64,000 nt of DNA from NCBI GenBank assembly GCA_021325555.1, contig JAJPGY010000029.1, positions 62,001 through 126,000 of the forward strand, read 5' to 3'. Positions 1-8,410 of the stretch are shown piece after piece. Source of the stretch: Pseudomonadota bacterium. GTDB lineage: Bacteria; Cyanobacteriota; Vampirovibrionia; Obscuribacterales; Obscuribacteraceae. The notes beneath the pieces were generated by a model that was given only the letters and a program-made list of their open reading frames with translations, was not told the origin of the DNA and searched no databases. Made by a program: the position numbers and the translations under genes. Numbering within the stretch: the stretch's first letter is position 1; each line of letters opens with the position of its first letter.

Positions 1-1
1 C

Positions 2-445
2 TTCATCGGGCGCCACCCGCGCCTGTCGAAAGCGGCCCTTGTTCTGACAGGCCTGGCTGTCGGCGCTGCCAGCGTCACGCTCATGACCGGCGCCATCTTC
101 AACGAATGGCGGATCTGGCAGGGGCTGGCCAGCCTCTCCTGGGGGCTCATCATCGCGGCGGCCCTTGTCTTCGCCGGGCTGAAGCTGCGGCCGGACCTGG
201 CCAACCTGCTTATCCTCGTTCTGGCCGTTGAGACTGCGCTCAATTCGCTGACCGACGTAGTCTTGCTTGTCAAGATTTCGCTGGGCTTCTATCCTTACGC
301 TTCCTTCTCCGACGCGACCAACATGCAGCAGATGACCGGCATACCTGCCGCCGTCTGGAGCCTTGCCTGGGCCGGCGCCTCCATTGCCATGCTGGGGGCC
401 ACCTTGTGGCATTGCTACGGGCCGAGGCGGGCGCGCCCGGTTTGA
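2..445 (+). CDS. M50-like membrane metallopeptidase, C-terminal fragment
   Basis: The reading frame is open from the first bases of the window, so the gene begins upstream and only its last ~147 residues are visible. The fragment is hydrophobic, with three to four membrane segments. A stretch reading SDATNMQQMTGIPAAVW is followed by a last membrane helix. This resembles the C-terminal region of M50B-like peptidases, where an SDA...TGIP..VW signature precedes the final helix. The zinc-binding HExxH motif would lie upstream and cannot be checked. A methionine at 83 could be taken as a start, but no ribosome binding site precedes it and the frame continues upstream. The family call is moderately sure; the substrate is unknown. 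Confidence 0.55.
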   Translation, partial: FIGRHPRLSKAALVLTGLAVGAASVTLMTGAIFNEWRIWQGLASLSWGLIIAAALVFAGLKLRPDLANLLILVLAVETALNSLTDVVLLVKISLGFYPYASFSDATNMQQMTGIPAAVWSLAWAGASIAMLGATLWHCYGPRRARPV

Positions 446-617
446 CACCATATCCGGTGCCGCAGGCGGGCGCTCGCGCCGATCCCGCCGGCGGAAGCAA
501 GCACCATCGGCAAAAAGAATTCGTTCGCAAAAACGCGCGAGACGCTCGCGCGCCGGCATCTGGACGGGGCCCGGTTGCTAAATTGCTGCCAGCGTAATTT
601 ATATTCCCTGATTCGAC

Positions 618-623
618 TAAAAT
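618..623 (+). promoter_or_regulatory. Candidate -10 element upstream of the FTCD gene
   Basis: TAAAAT lies 26 bases before the FTCD start codon in a locally AT-rich stretch. No convincing -35 hexamer lies 16-18 bases upstream, so this is only a candidate. Confidence 0.25.
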
Positions 624-648
624 AAGGCCGGTTCAAAAGGAGGCCAAG

Positions 649-2313
649 ATGCGCCTGGTCGAGTGCGTGCCGAATTTCAGCGAGGGGAGAAACCAGAAGG
701 TCATAGAGGCCATCGCCGAGGCCATCAGCGGCGTGGAAGGGGTGGAGCTGCTTGACGTCGACCCGGGCAAGGCCACCAACCGGACCGTGGTCACCTTCGT
801 GGGCGAGCCGGAGGCGGCTCTCGAGGCGGCATTCAGGGCCATCGCCAGGGCCGGGCAGCTGATCGACATGCGCCAGCATCAGGGCGCCCATCCCCGTATA
901 GGCGCCACCGATGTCTGCCCGTTCGTGCCGGTCTCCGGCGTGACCATGGAGGATTGCGCGGAGCTGGCCAGGAGGCTCGGCAGGCGGGTCGGCGAGGAGC
1001 TGGGCATCCCGGTGTACCTCTACGCGGAAGCTGCCGCCTCGCCGGATCGCCGCAACCTGGCCGATGTCCGCAAGGGTGAATACGAGGCGCTGGCCGAGCG
1101 CATGAAGGCGGGTTTCAAGCCGGATTTCGGGCCGGGCGAGTTCAATGCCCTGAGCGGTGCAACCGTCATTGGCGCCCGGCAGTTCCTCATCGCCTACAAC
1201 GTCAACCTGAACACCAGGTCCCAGAAGCTGGCCAACGAGATCGCGCTTGCCATTCGCGAGGCGGGGCGGGCGAAGCGCGACGAGGGCGGGGAGATCGTCA
1301 GGGACGAAAGGGGAAACAAGGTCACCGTGCCCGGCACTCTTCAGGCTTGCAAAGCGGTGGGCTGGTACATCGAGGAGTACCGCCGCGCGCAGGTTTCGAT
1401 CAACCTTGTGGATTACCGGGTGACCTCCGTGCACACGGCCTTCGACGAGGTCTGCCGCCAGGCCGACGCGCTCGGACTGCGGGTCACTGGCAGCGAGCTT
1501 GTGGGGCTCATACCGCTCGAGCCGATGCTCGATGCGGGCAGGCACTATCTGACCAGGCAGGGTCGCTCGACCGGCGTCCCGAACGACGAGCTGATCGATG
1601 TGGCCGTGCAATCGCTCGGCCTGGCGGAGCTGGCTCCCTTCGATCCGCAGAAGAAGATCATCGAGTACCGCGTGGCCGGCCAGGGCGGACGGCTCAGGAA
1701 CATGACCCTTTCCGCCTTTGCCGACGAGCTGTCGAGCGAGTCGCCGGCCCCGGGCGGCGGCAGCGTGGCCGCGCTGGCCGGCTCGCTTTCCGCCTCGCTC
1801 AGCTCCATGGTCGCCAACCTCACCCATGCCAAAAAGGAGTATGCCGGGCTGAAGGAGCTGATGGAGAAAACCGCCGTCCGCGCCCAGCGCCTGAAGGCCG
1901 AGCTGCTGTCGGCGGTCGACGCCGACACGGAGGCTTTCAACCGGATAATCGCAGCAAGGCGGCTGCCCAGGGACACGCCGGAGAACGCGGCGGCTCGCTT
2001 GGCAGCCGTCGCCGAGGCCAACAAGAAGGCCACCCTGGTGCCGCTCAATGTCATGAGAAGCTCGGTGGAAGCGCTGGAGCTGGCCGAGCTCATGGTAGAG
2101 AAGGGCAACCCCAGCTCGCTGAGCGACGCCGGCGTGGCCGGCCTCATGGCCCGGGCTTGCGCCGAGGGAGCCTATTACAACGTGCTCATCAATCTGCAGG
2201 GCATCGAAGATAAAGGCTTCTTCGCGGAGACGGAAAGCCGCGCCCGGGAGATTTACGAGCAGGTGCGCCGGCGAGCCGGGACGCTTCATGAGCTTGTCCT
2301 GTCGAAATTGTAG
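649..2313 (+). CDS. ftcD: Bifunctional glutamate formimidoyltransferase / formimidoyl-THF cyclodeaminase
   Basis: This 554-residue protein joins two enzymes of histidine breakdown. The first half (about 1-330) matches formiminotransferase, opening with VECVPNFSEGRN and carrying the catalytic histidine (His81) in GAHPRIGATDV. It moves the formimino group from formiminoglutamate to tetrahydrofolate. The second half (about 340-554) matches formimidoyl-THF cyclodeaminase (FchA), with the PAPGGGS motif, and releases ammonia to give 5,10-methenyl-THF. The length agrees with animal FTCD (~541 residues). Bacteria often encode the two parts separately, so the fusion is notable though not unique. The start is set by AAAAGGAGG just upstream. 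No other hut gene is nearby. The following gene is a glutamate-dehydrogenase homologue, which could link to the glutamate produced. Confidence 0.93.
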   Translation: MRLVECVPNFSEGRNQKVIEAIAEAISGVEGVELLDVDPGKATNRTVVTFVGEPEAALEAAFRAIARAGQLIDMRQHQGAHPRIGATDVCPFVPVSGVTMEDCAELARRLGRRVGEELGIPVYLYAEAAASPDRRNLADVRKGEYEALAERMKAGFKPDFGPGEFNALSGATVIGARQFLIAYNVNLNTRSQKLANEIALAIREAGRAKRDEGGEIVRDERGNKVTVPGTLQACKAVGWYIEEYRRAQVSINLVDYRVTSVHTAFDEVCRQADALGLRVTGSELVGLIPLEPMLDAGRHYLTRQGRSTGVPNDELIDVAVQSLGLAELAPFDPQKKIIEYRVAGQGGRLRNMTLSAFADELSSESPAPGGGSVAALAGSLSASLSSMVANLTHAKKEYAGLKELMEKTAVRAQRLKAELLSAVDADTEAFNRIIAARRLPRDTPENAAARLAAVAEANKKATLVPLNVMRSSVEALELAELMVEKGNPSSLSDAGVAGLMARACAEGAYYNVLINLQGIEDKGFFAETESRAREIYEQVRRRAGTLHELVLSKL

Positions 2314-2391
2314 GGGCGACGGGTTATGATCTGTTAGCCTTGCTTGCGCGGCTGCCCGGACGGCAATAGGGGACGCAAGGCGGGAACCTCC

Positions 2392-3726
2392 ATGACCAAA
2401 CCACCGAACGAAGAGAAGGAGAGCAGCGGGAAGCGCCCGGGGGGATCTTCCTACGAGCAGCCACGCTGCCTGGAGAACGAATGGGAAGGCGCTGACTTCC
2501 TCATGATGCAGCAGCGCCTGGACAGGGTGACCGACTGGATGCGCCTGGATGCCAACGAGCTGGCGCCGCTGCGGCACCCGAAGCGATCGCTCATGGTGGT
2601 CGTGCACGCCCGCCTGGACGACGGGCACGTCGGCTCCTTCACCGGCTATCGCGTGCATTACGACATTGCGCTCGGTCCCGGCAAAGGGGGCATCCGTTTC
2701 CACCCGGAGGTCAGCCTGTCCGAAGTGGCGGCAATCGCCATGCTCATGACCTGGAAATGCTCGCTGATGAATCTTCCGTTTGGTGGCGCCCATGGTGGCA
2801 TCCGCCTCGACCCGGCGAAATTGAGCGAGCGCGAGATCGAGCGCATCACCAGGCGCTACGCTTCCGAGATCATCGAGCTCATCGGTCCGGACGAGGACAT
2901 TCCCGGACCTGATCTCAACACGAACGAGCAGACCATGGCTTGGATCATGGACACCTTCAGCGTCAACAAAGGACATACGGTGCCTTCCGTGGTGACCGGC
3001 AAGCCGAAGTCGATCGGCGGGTCGCTGGGAGCGTCCGAGGCGGTCGGGCACGGCGTCGTGTTCTGCGCCAGACGGGCGGTCGAGAAGCTCTCGCTCATCA
3101 CCGACGCTCCCACGGTGGTCGTCCAGGGGCTGGGCAATGTGGGATCCGTGGTGGCGTCGAGCTTGCACGAACGAGGGTTCAACGTTGTCGGGATCTCCGA
3201 TGTAACTGGAGGTGTCTACAACGAAAGAGGGCTGAACGTCCCGCATCTCAAAGACCATGTGGCCAGGGTGGGCAGCGTGCAGGGCTACCCGGAGGCTGAC
3301 GCGGTCACGAACGCGGAGCTGCTGGAGCTGCAGTGCGACATCCTGGCACCATGCGCGGTGGCGAACCAGGTGAACGCCGGCAACGCCGGCAAGCTCCGCT
3401 GCAAGGTGATTGTCGAGGGGGCCAACGCCCCCACGACCCCGGACGCCGATGACATCCTGGACGACCGGGGCATCGCCGTGCTGCCCGACATCCTGGCCGC
3501 CGCCTCGGGCGTCACGGTCGGCTACTTTGAGTGGGTGCAAGGGCTGATCAGGCTCTTCTGGACCGAAGAAGAGGTCTACAAGCGGCTCGACGCGCTGGTC
3601 GGCAAAGCCTGCGAGCAGGTTTTCGACCTGGCGCGCCGGGAAAAAGTGAGCTTGCGCATGGCCGCCTGGCGCATCGCCGTGGCGCGTGTGGTCGAGGCCC
3701 GCCGCCTGCGCGGCCTGTATCCGTAA
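2392..3726 (+). CDS. Glu/Leu/Phe/Val dehydrogenase homologue lacking the catalytic lysine
   Basis: The 444-residue protein has the full glutamate dehydrogenase layout: an N-terminal substrate domain with GPGKGGIRFHP, the PDLNTN segment holding the catalytic Asp, and an NAD-binding domain with GLGNVGS. Three lysines are spaced 24 and 12 residues apart in the family (89, 113 and 125 in Clostridium symbiosum GDH). Here those positions are Lys98, Lys122 and His134. The third is the catalytic lysine, normally in GGAKGG and here GGAHGG (codon CAT at 2791). The enzyme may therefore be inactive, altered or regulatory. ATG 2392 was chosen; an upstream TTG at 2344 would add 16 unconvincing residues. 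It lies 78 bases after the FTCD gene on the same strand. Confidence 0.85.
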   Translation: MTKPPNEEKESSGKRPGGSSYEQPRCLENEWEGADFLMMQQRLDRVTDWMRLDANELAPLRHPKRSLMVVVHARLDDGHVGSFTGYRVHYDIALGPGKGGIRFHPEVSLSEVAAIAMLMTWKCSLMNLPFGGAHGGIRLDPAKLSEREIERITRRYASEIIELIGPDEDIPGPDLNTNEQTMAWIMDTFSVNKGHTVPSVVTGKPKSIGGSLGASEAVGHGVVFCARRAVEKLSLITDAPTVVVQGLGNVGSVVASSLHERGFNVVGISDVTGGVYNERGLNVPHLKDHVARVGSVQGYPEADAVTNAELLELQCDILAPCAVANQVNAGNAGKLRCKVIVEGANAPTTPDADDILDDRGIAVLPDILAAASGVTVGYFEWVQGLIRLFWTEEEVYKRLDALVGKACEQVFDLARREKVSLRMAAWRIAVARVVEARRLRGLYP

Positions 3727-3823
3727 GCCAATGTCAAGATGATTTAATTGGCCCTCTGGTCTGACTGCGGGTCGGCCGTTGCAGCCCGCGCAAAAAACTC
3801 AGGAAGGTCCGTGGGGAGTCCCA

Positions 3824-4711
3824 ATGACTTCTGACAGCTCGCGCCCATCTGCGAAGAAACCCGCATGCTTTCGCCGGGCCCGCGTGCTGGCGGGATGGGC
3901 GAAGGTGCTGGCGGCTCTTCTTTTGCTGGCTATCGGATCGCCCTGGTCATGCGCACTGGCAGGCGCAGCCGAAAGAGAGGGCGCGCAGGGGGCTTATCTG
4001 GCCGCCGGTGTGAGCACGGCGCCTGTGCTTGATCCTGCGGTGCGAGACCGGCTCACGGAGCAGGTTCTGAACGCCTCGCTGGAGGTGGGCTCGACCTGGG
4101 CGCGAATAAACAAGGAGATCGTCCAGACCGGCGACGAGTTGAGCAGGATGAAGGAGGCGACCGATCGGAGGGTTCAACTCCTCACCCTGACGAACTTTGC
4201 CACCCGCGGGTCGATGGGAACGATCGGCTCCTCGTTGATCATCAGCAAATCCAGCCTGAGCGGAAACCTCTTGCAGTTGATCGGCGCCTACAGCATGTCC
4301 GTTCTTCTGTCGATGGTGACGTTTCGCATGATGAAGGGACCCAAGGAGCTGCGAGCGGCCAGGCCGAACATGCTGGCCAGGGTGCTGGGCTTCTCTCCGC
4401 AGTCTCCTGAGGAGGATTACCCGGCCGTGGTCTGGTCCTTCCTCAACTCCGCGCCGCCTGGCAAGCAGCAGACTCGCCTGGCCGAGCTGCTGGACACCTG
4501 GCGCAAGCAGCGTTATACAGCCGGCAAGGGCAAAAGCAAGGAGCGCACGGCGGCGCTTGCCGGTATGCCGTCCAGGTACAAGGTGACGTTGAAGCTGCTG
4601 AGGGTACGGCAGGCGATGCTCAAGGACGTGCAGGCCGCGGTGCTGGAAATGAATGTCGACCTGTTGGATCTCGACCAGGCGGTTACCGCGACGAAGGATA
4701 CGGTCAGGTGA
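3824..4711 (+). CDS. Exported protein with one copy of an unrecognised ~215-residue domain
   Basis: The 295-residue protein has a basic N-terminus and a hydrophobic segment (about 25-45), a likely signal peptide or anchor. From about residue 76 to 290 it carries a domain I do not recognise, found twice more in the next gene. Conserved points include NFATRGSMGTIGSS, SGNLLQLIG, MKGPK, NMLARVLGF, VVWSFLN, PPGK and, near the end, ALAG..(S)RYKVT. The body is predicted mostly helical. ATG 3824 is chosen over an upstream TTG because GGGGAG precedes it. Its stop overlaps the next gene's start by four bases (GTGA), so the two are very likely co-translated and their products may work together. No function is proposed. 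Confidence 0.8.
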   Translation: MTSDSSRPSAKKPACFRRARVLAGWAKVLAALLLLAIGSPWSCALAGAAEREGAQGAYLAAGVSTAPVLDPAVRDRLTEQVLNASLEVGSTWARINKEIVQTGDELSRMKEATDRRVQLLTLTNFATRGSMGTIGSSLIISKSSLSGNLLQLIGAYSMSVLLSMVTFRMMKGPKELRAARPNMLARVLGFSPQSPEEDYPAVVWSFLNSAPPGKQQTRLAELLDTWRKQRYTAGKGKSKERTAALAGMPSRYKVTLKLLRVRQAMLKDVQAAVLEMNVDLLDLDQAVTATKDTVR

Positions 4712-6573
4712 ATCGAGCAATTCCCTGGCAGCGTCGTTCTTTTGCCCGGCGTGCCCGGCGCACGGCAAGCTTGCTTTCCGGTACCCGGATCCTCGCCATG
4801 CTGTTGTGCATGCTGCTGCTTTCGCCCTCGCATGCTGCGATGGGGGCCGTCCAGGGCTCGCTGCCGGCTGCCGAGGACGGCCCGGACCGGTACCGGCTGT
4901 CGCCGCGGGCTGCCGGTCTTGCGCACGCGCTCAAGGTAGACGAGGACATCCGCCGCCTGGAGGCGCTGAGCGAGGAGTCGGCTAAAGCCGGTGTCGCCAG
5001 CCAGGAAGGGCAGGCGTTGCGCCGCCGGCTACTGGAGAAAATTGTCCAGGCTTACCTGGAGATTCGTTGTGTCTACGCCAAGATTCAAGGAGAGATCGCC
5101 AGGGACAATGACCAGACGCTAAGGGTCAATGACAGGGCTAACCGCGCCGTCGACACGATCAACACCTCCAACTTTCTCGGGCGCGGCACACTGGGCATCA
5201 TCGGCTCCGCCAATCGCATCGCCAGCCTTTCCCTGGTCGGCAACCTGTTGCAGCTTCTGGGCAGCTCCGTCTCCGTCAGTTTTTCGAGCCTGTCGCTTTA
5301 CAAGGCGAGGGGTCCCAGGCTCCCCGCGGCCTATCGGCCCAACATGCTGGCCAAGGTCCTCGGGCTTCCCTGCCCGAAGGATGTCGAGTACCCGGAAGCG
5401 CTGTGGACTTTTCTCAATCTGGTGCCGCCGGGCAAGCGCGAGACCAGGCGGGACGCTCTAATCGCCTTGTGGCGCGGTCAGGGTATTCTTCGCGATAAGC
5501 CCGGGGGCCCACACGATCCTGCTGCCCTGGCCGGAATTAACCCGGGCGTAAAGGTGACTCGCAAGCTTCTCAACTACCGGGTGGCCATGCTTAACGATCT
5601 GATGGCCAGGGTCGTTGAGGAGAATGTCAATCTGCTGGAATTGCTGACCGCCATCCCCGATCTGCCGCCGGAGGCGATGCCGCCCGCGAACGTGGGCCCC
5701 CGGCGCGTTGTTGCGGTGGTGCCGGGAGTGTCCCCGCGCGCCGCGCAGCTTGTCGATATCCTGCAAGCCGAGCACAATGAGAACGCCCAGCGGCTCGCGC
5801 CCCTGTCAGATAGAGCCGCTCACATGGCCGCCATCCTCGGGGTCGGCAGCGCGGTGGACGAGCTCAGAAAACGGATGCTGGACCGGCGAACGGCCCCGCC
5901 TGATATGGCGGAGCAAGCGTTGCGCAAGCGAGTAATCGGCAGGATCGTCGCCTCGTTGCTGGAGGAGCATTCCGTCTGGTCACGGATTGAGGCGGAGCGA
6001 ACCTTGCTTTCCGATCGCGTGCGGATAACGTCCGGTAGGACGAGAAAGCACGTTCGCCTGATCAACGCCTCCAACTTCACCGAAAAAGGCACGCTCGGCG
6101 GGACCGGCTCCAGCTTGAACATGGCCGGTCTCTCCTTTGCCGGCAATTCGCTGCAACTTTATGGCGGCGCACTCTCGGTTGCTCTGGCACTGGTTTCCTA
6201 CCGGACAATGAAAGGGCCGAAGCTGGCGCTCAAGCCCGAGGAGAGCATGCTGGCCAAAGTGCTTGGATTTCCGGTCAGCACGCCGGAGGCGGACTATCAG
6301 CAGACCGTCTGGCAGTTCCTCAACGACCTGCCGCCGGGACAGGACAGGAGTCGCCGGCTAGAGCTTCTCGACCGATGGACGCGCAGACGTTATATCTCCC
6401 TGGCTGGCAACACCGATGAGCGGATGAAGGCGCTGGCCGGGCTGCCTGTGCGGCACAAGGTGAGCACCAGGTTTCTCGCCAACAAGGCCGAGATGTTGAA
6501 CGACCTCGGCGCCAAGGTCATCGAGCAGGAGCTCGATCTACACGAGCTATACAGGGCGATTGTCAGACCTTGA
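4708..6573 (+). CDS. Exported protein with two tandem copies of the same unrecognised domain
   Basis: The 621-residue protein starts at a GTG overlapping the previous stop codon. Its N-terminus is strongly basic and followed by a hydrophobic helix ending SPSHAAMG, a probable signal peptide. Two copies of the domain follow, at about 107-314 and 408-620. Both keep INxSNF, a G-T-L-G glycine cluster, GNxLQL, a KGP or RGP turn, MLAKVLG, VWQFLN or LWTFLN, PPG, and an ALAG...KV...LL..K/R.xML.DL tail. The linker (about 315-405) is proline-rich and then helical. The three domains in this gene pair look like products of duplication. No catalytic signature is visible. Surface scaffold, pore or adhesin roles are possible but unsupported. 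Confidence 0.8.
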   Translation: MNRAIPWQRRSFARRARRTASLLSGTRILAMLLCMLLLSPSHAAMGAVQGSLPAAEDGPDRYRLSPRAAGLAHALKVDEDIRRLEALSEESAKAGVASQEGQALRRRLLEKIVQAYLEIRCVYAKIQGEIARDNDQTLRVNDRANRAVDTINTSNFLGRGTLGIIGSANRIASLSLVGNLLQLLGSSVSVSFSSLSLYKARGPRLPAAYRPNMLAKVLGLPCPKDVEYPEALWTFLNLVPPGKRETRRDALIALWRGQGILRDKPGGPHDPAALAGINPGVKVTRKLLNYRVAMLNDLMARVVEENVNLLELLTAIPDLPPEAMPPANVGPRRVVAVVPGVSPRAAQLVDILQAEHNENAQRLAPLSDRAAHMAAILGVGSAVDELRKRMLDRRTAPPDMAEQALRKRVIGRIVASLLEEHSVWSRIEAERTLLSDRVRITSGRTRKHVRLINASNFTEKGTLGGTGSSLNMAGLSFAGNSLQLYGGALSVALALVSYRTMKGPKLALKPEESMLAKVLGFPVSTPEADYQQTVWQFLNDLPPGQDRSRRLELLDRWTRRRYISLAGNTDERMKALAGLPVRHKVSTRFLANKAEMLNDLGAKVIEQELDLHELYRAIVRP

Positions 6574-6664
6574 GCGGGCAGGGATGCTGGAATTGTATGG
6601 TCGACCGTCGCGCCGAAATTACGCAGTCGATATCAGAAGCAGTTACGGCGGCGTGGGCAGGGGG

Positions 6665-8026
6665 TCAGCGGCTGTGTGCAGTGCGTCCGCCGATAAGCAC
6701 CTCCCTGACCAGGTGCTTGTCCCCGAGCACGGCAAGCAGGAAAAGCTTTTCGGCAGTGCTGCCCACGTTTTTCAAGCGGGCCTGGAAATAAGCGTCCAGA
6801 CCGGGATCGACCACCACCAGATCGGCGCTGGCGCCGCAGGAGAAATTGCCGATCTGCCCTTCCATGCCCAGGGCGCGGGCGCCGGCCAGGGTGGCCAGAT
6901 AGAGAAGCTTGACCGGGGTGAGCATGACCGCCAGATCCGGCCGCTCCATGGCGAACATCTGCAGCGCCTGTACTTTGTATGCGTGGCCCATCTCCTTCAG
7001 CAGGCTGAAGCTGGTTCCGCCGGCCACGTCGGAGCCGAGCGCCACGATGACCTGGCGGTCGACGTACTTCTTGAGCGGAATCAGGCCGCTGCCCAGGAAC
7101 ATGTTGCTGGACGGGCAGTGGGTGACGCGGCTGTGTGACTGGGCCAGGCGGTCGATCTCCTTGTCCTTGGAGTAGATACAGTGCTCGAAAAAAGAGCGCG
7201 GACCGAGAAGGCCGAAGCTGTCGTACACGCTCAGGTAAGAGTCGGCGTCGCTGAATATCTCCTTGATGCGCTCGATCTCGTGGTGGTTCTCGTTGAGGTG
7301 CGTCTGGAAATAAACGTCCGGGTGCTCCTCCGTCAGTGCCCGGCACACGCGCAGCAGCTCCGGGGAGCAGGTGAGGGCGAACCTCGGGGTGACCACATAT
7401 TTGAGCCGGCCCTTCCCGTGCCAGCGCTCGATCAGCCGCTTGCAGGCGCGATAAGCGTCTTCGGCGGGCAGCGCCAGCTCGGCCGGCAGGTTGCAGTCCG
7501 ACAGGGTCATGCCCATGAAAGCGCGAAAGCCCCTGCGCTCCGCCTCGGCAAAGGCGACCCCCGTCGCCTCCTCGAAGTGGGCGCCGAAGATGAGCGCCGT
7601 CGTCGTGCCGTTGGCGATCTCTTCCTGGAAGAAGATCCTGGCCGCCTGCTCCGCGTAGTGACGCTCCCTGTACTTGATCTCCTCAGGGAAGGTATGGCGG
7701 CGCAGCCAGTCCAGCAGCTCCTCGCCGAAGGCGCCGATCAGAAGGGTCTGCGGAAAGTGAATGTGGCAATCGATCAGGCCGGGGAGGATGAGGCAGCCGC
7801 TGCGGTCGATGAGGCCCGCCTGCGGGTAGCGGCGGCGGGCCTCCGAGAAATCCGTCAGCGACAGGATCCTCCCGGATTCGTCGAAAGCCAGGCCGCCGTC
7901 CTCATATGTCTCGAGCGCATTGAGATCGTCGGCTTGCGAGAAGGGATCAGCGGTTACGTGGCAGACCGTTCCGCGGACGATCGTGACCCCGCGGGCGGTT
8001 TCGCTCTCTGACGCCTTGGTTGTCAT
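6665..8026 (-). CDS. guaD: Guanine deaminase
   Basis: The 453-residue amidohydrolase has the expected guanine deaminase motifs: DCHIHFPQ with the metal histidines His88 and His90, a QTHLNEN segment with a metal-binding histidine, HCPSSNMFLGSG, and GSDVAGGTS with the catalytic Asp. The C-terminal part (GMEGQIGNFSCGASADLVVVD) closes the composite sandwich domain. The reaction converts guanine to xanthine and ammonia in purine salvage or breakdown. Length is normal for the family. It lies 39 bases downstream of a small gene on the same strand, with a GC-rich hairpin between them, so read-through may be limited. It converges on the duplicated-domain genes. No other purine catabolic gene is nearby. 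Confidence 0.92.
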   Translation of the reverse strand: MTTKASESETARGVTIVRGTVCHVTADPFSQADDLNALETYEDGGLAFDESGRILSLTDFSEARRRYPQAGLIDRSGCLILPGLIDCHIHFPQTLLIGAFGEELLDWLRRHTFPEEIKYRERHYAEQAARIFFQEEIANGTTTALIFGAHFEEATGVAFAEAERRGFRAFMGMTLSDCNLPAELALPAEDAYRACKRLIERWHGKGRLKYVVTPRFALTCSPELLRVCRALTEEHPDVYFQTHLNENHHEIERIKEIFSDADSYLSVYDSFGLLGPRSFFEHCIYSKDKEIDRLAQSHSRVTHCPSSNMFLGSGLIPLKKYVDRQVIVALGSDVAGGTSFSLLKEMGHAYKVQALQMFAMERPDLAVMLTPVKLLYLATLAGARALGMEGQIGNFSCGASADLVVVDPGLDAYFQARLKNVGSTAEKLFLLAVLGDKHLVREVLIGGRTAHSR

Positions 8027-8040
8027 TGCCTCTCTCGGGT

Positions 8041-8057
8041 CCCGCCGTGCAGGCGGG
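8041..8057. repeat. GC-rich intergenic hairpin
   Basis: A 6-bp perfect stem (CCCGCC/GGCGGG) with a five-base loop lies between the small gene at 8066-8284 and guaD. It resembles the other short hairpins of the window. No T-run follows on either strand. Confidence 0.4.
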
Positions 8058-8065
8058 CGAAGAGG

Positions 8066-8284
8066 TCATTTTACCTTACGCGTCTTTCCGGCTGGTTTGC
8101 CTGTCTTGACCTCGGCTGCCTGGGCCGCCATCTTCTGCCGCAGATGCCGCTCGAGCTGGGCGGGAGAAAATGGATACGGGCACCAGCCGGCGCCATCCAC
8201 CGGGCAGGCAGACAACGTTGTAAGAGCTGTCTTCTTCGAGGCACGCTTGCGTGCAGGACGTTCTAGAAGTTTGGTTGTGGACAC
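8066..8284 (-). CDS. Small basic protein, unknown function
   Basis: This is a 72-residue lysine- and arginine-rich protein with a compact central motif (CPVDGAGWCPYPFSPAQLE) holding two cysteines, followed by a basic tail. A GTG start is preceded by two purine-rich stretches (GGAAGGAGG, then GAAGGAA). A second frame of similar length overlaps but offers no better protein. Because it is short and unrecognised, its reality rests on the ribosome binding site and the ordered composition. It may bind nucleic acid, but that is only a guess from charge. Confidence 0.5.
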   Translation of the reverse strand: MSTTKLLERPARKRASKKTALTTLSACPVDGAGWCPYPFSPAQLERHLRQKMAAQAAEVKTGKPAGKTRKVK

Positions 8285-8355
8285 GTTCCTTCAAGCCTCC
8301 TTCCTATCCCTGGTATACCACCGATCGCTGGGTCCGGCGAGGGCGATAAGGTGAA

Positions 8356-8372
8356 ATGTTGCCCGGCAACAT
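8356..8372. promoter_or_regulatory. Perfect 17-base palindrome, possible operator
   Basis: ATGTTGCC, one central C, then GGCAACAT forms a perfect inverted repeat with 8-bp arms. It lies about 70 bases before the start of the small gene at 8284 (minus strand) and downstream of the exported protein at 8411. With almost no loop it suits a dimeric repressor better than a terminator. Confidence 0.35.
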
Positions 8373-8410
8373 CCTGGTTGGCCCGTTGTCAGTTTAGATC
8401 AGTTTCGCCG

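Noticed and set aside
415..3540. A 1041-residue open frame on the minus strand
   Set aside because: It lies antisense to the FTCD and dehydrogenase genes, which are certain, and its translation is Arg/His/Gly-rich with no family. High GC makes such long antisense frames common.
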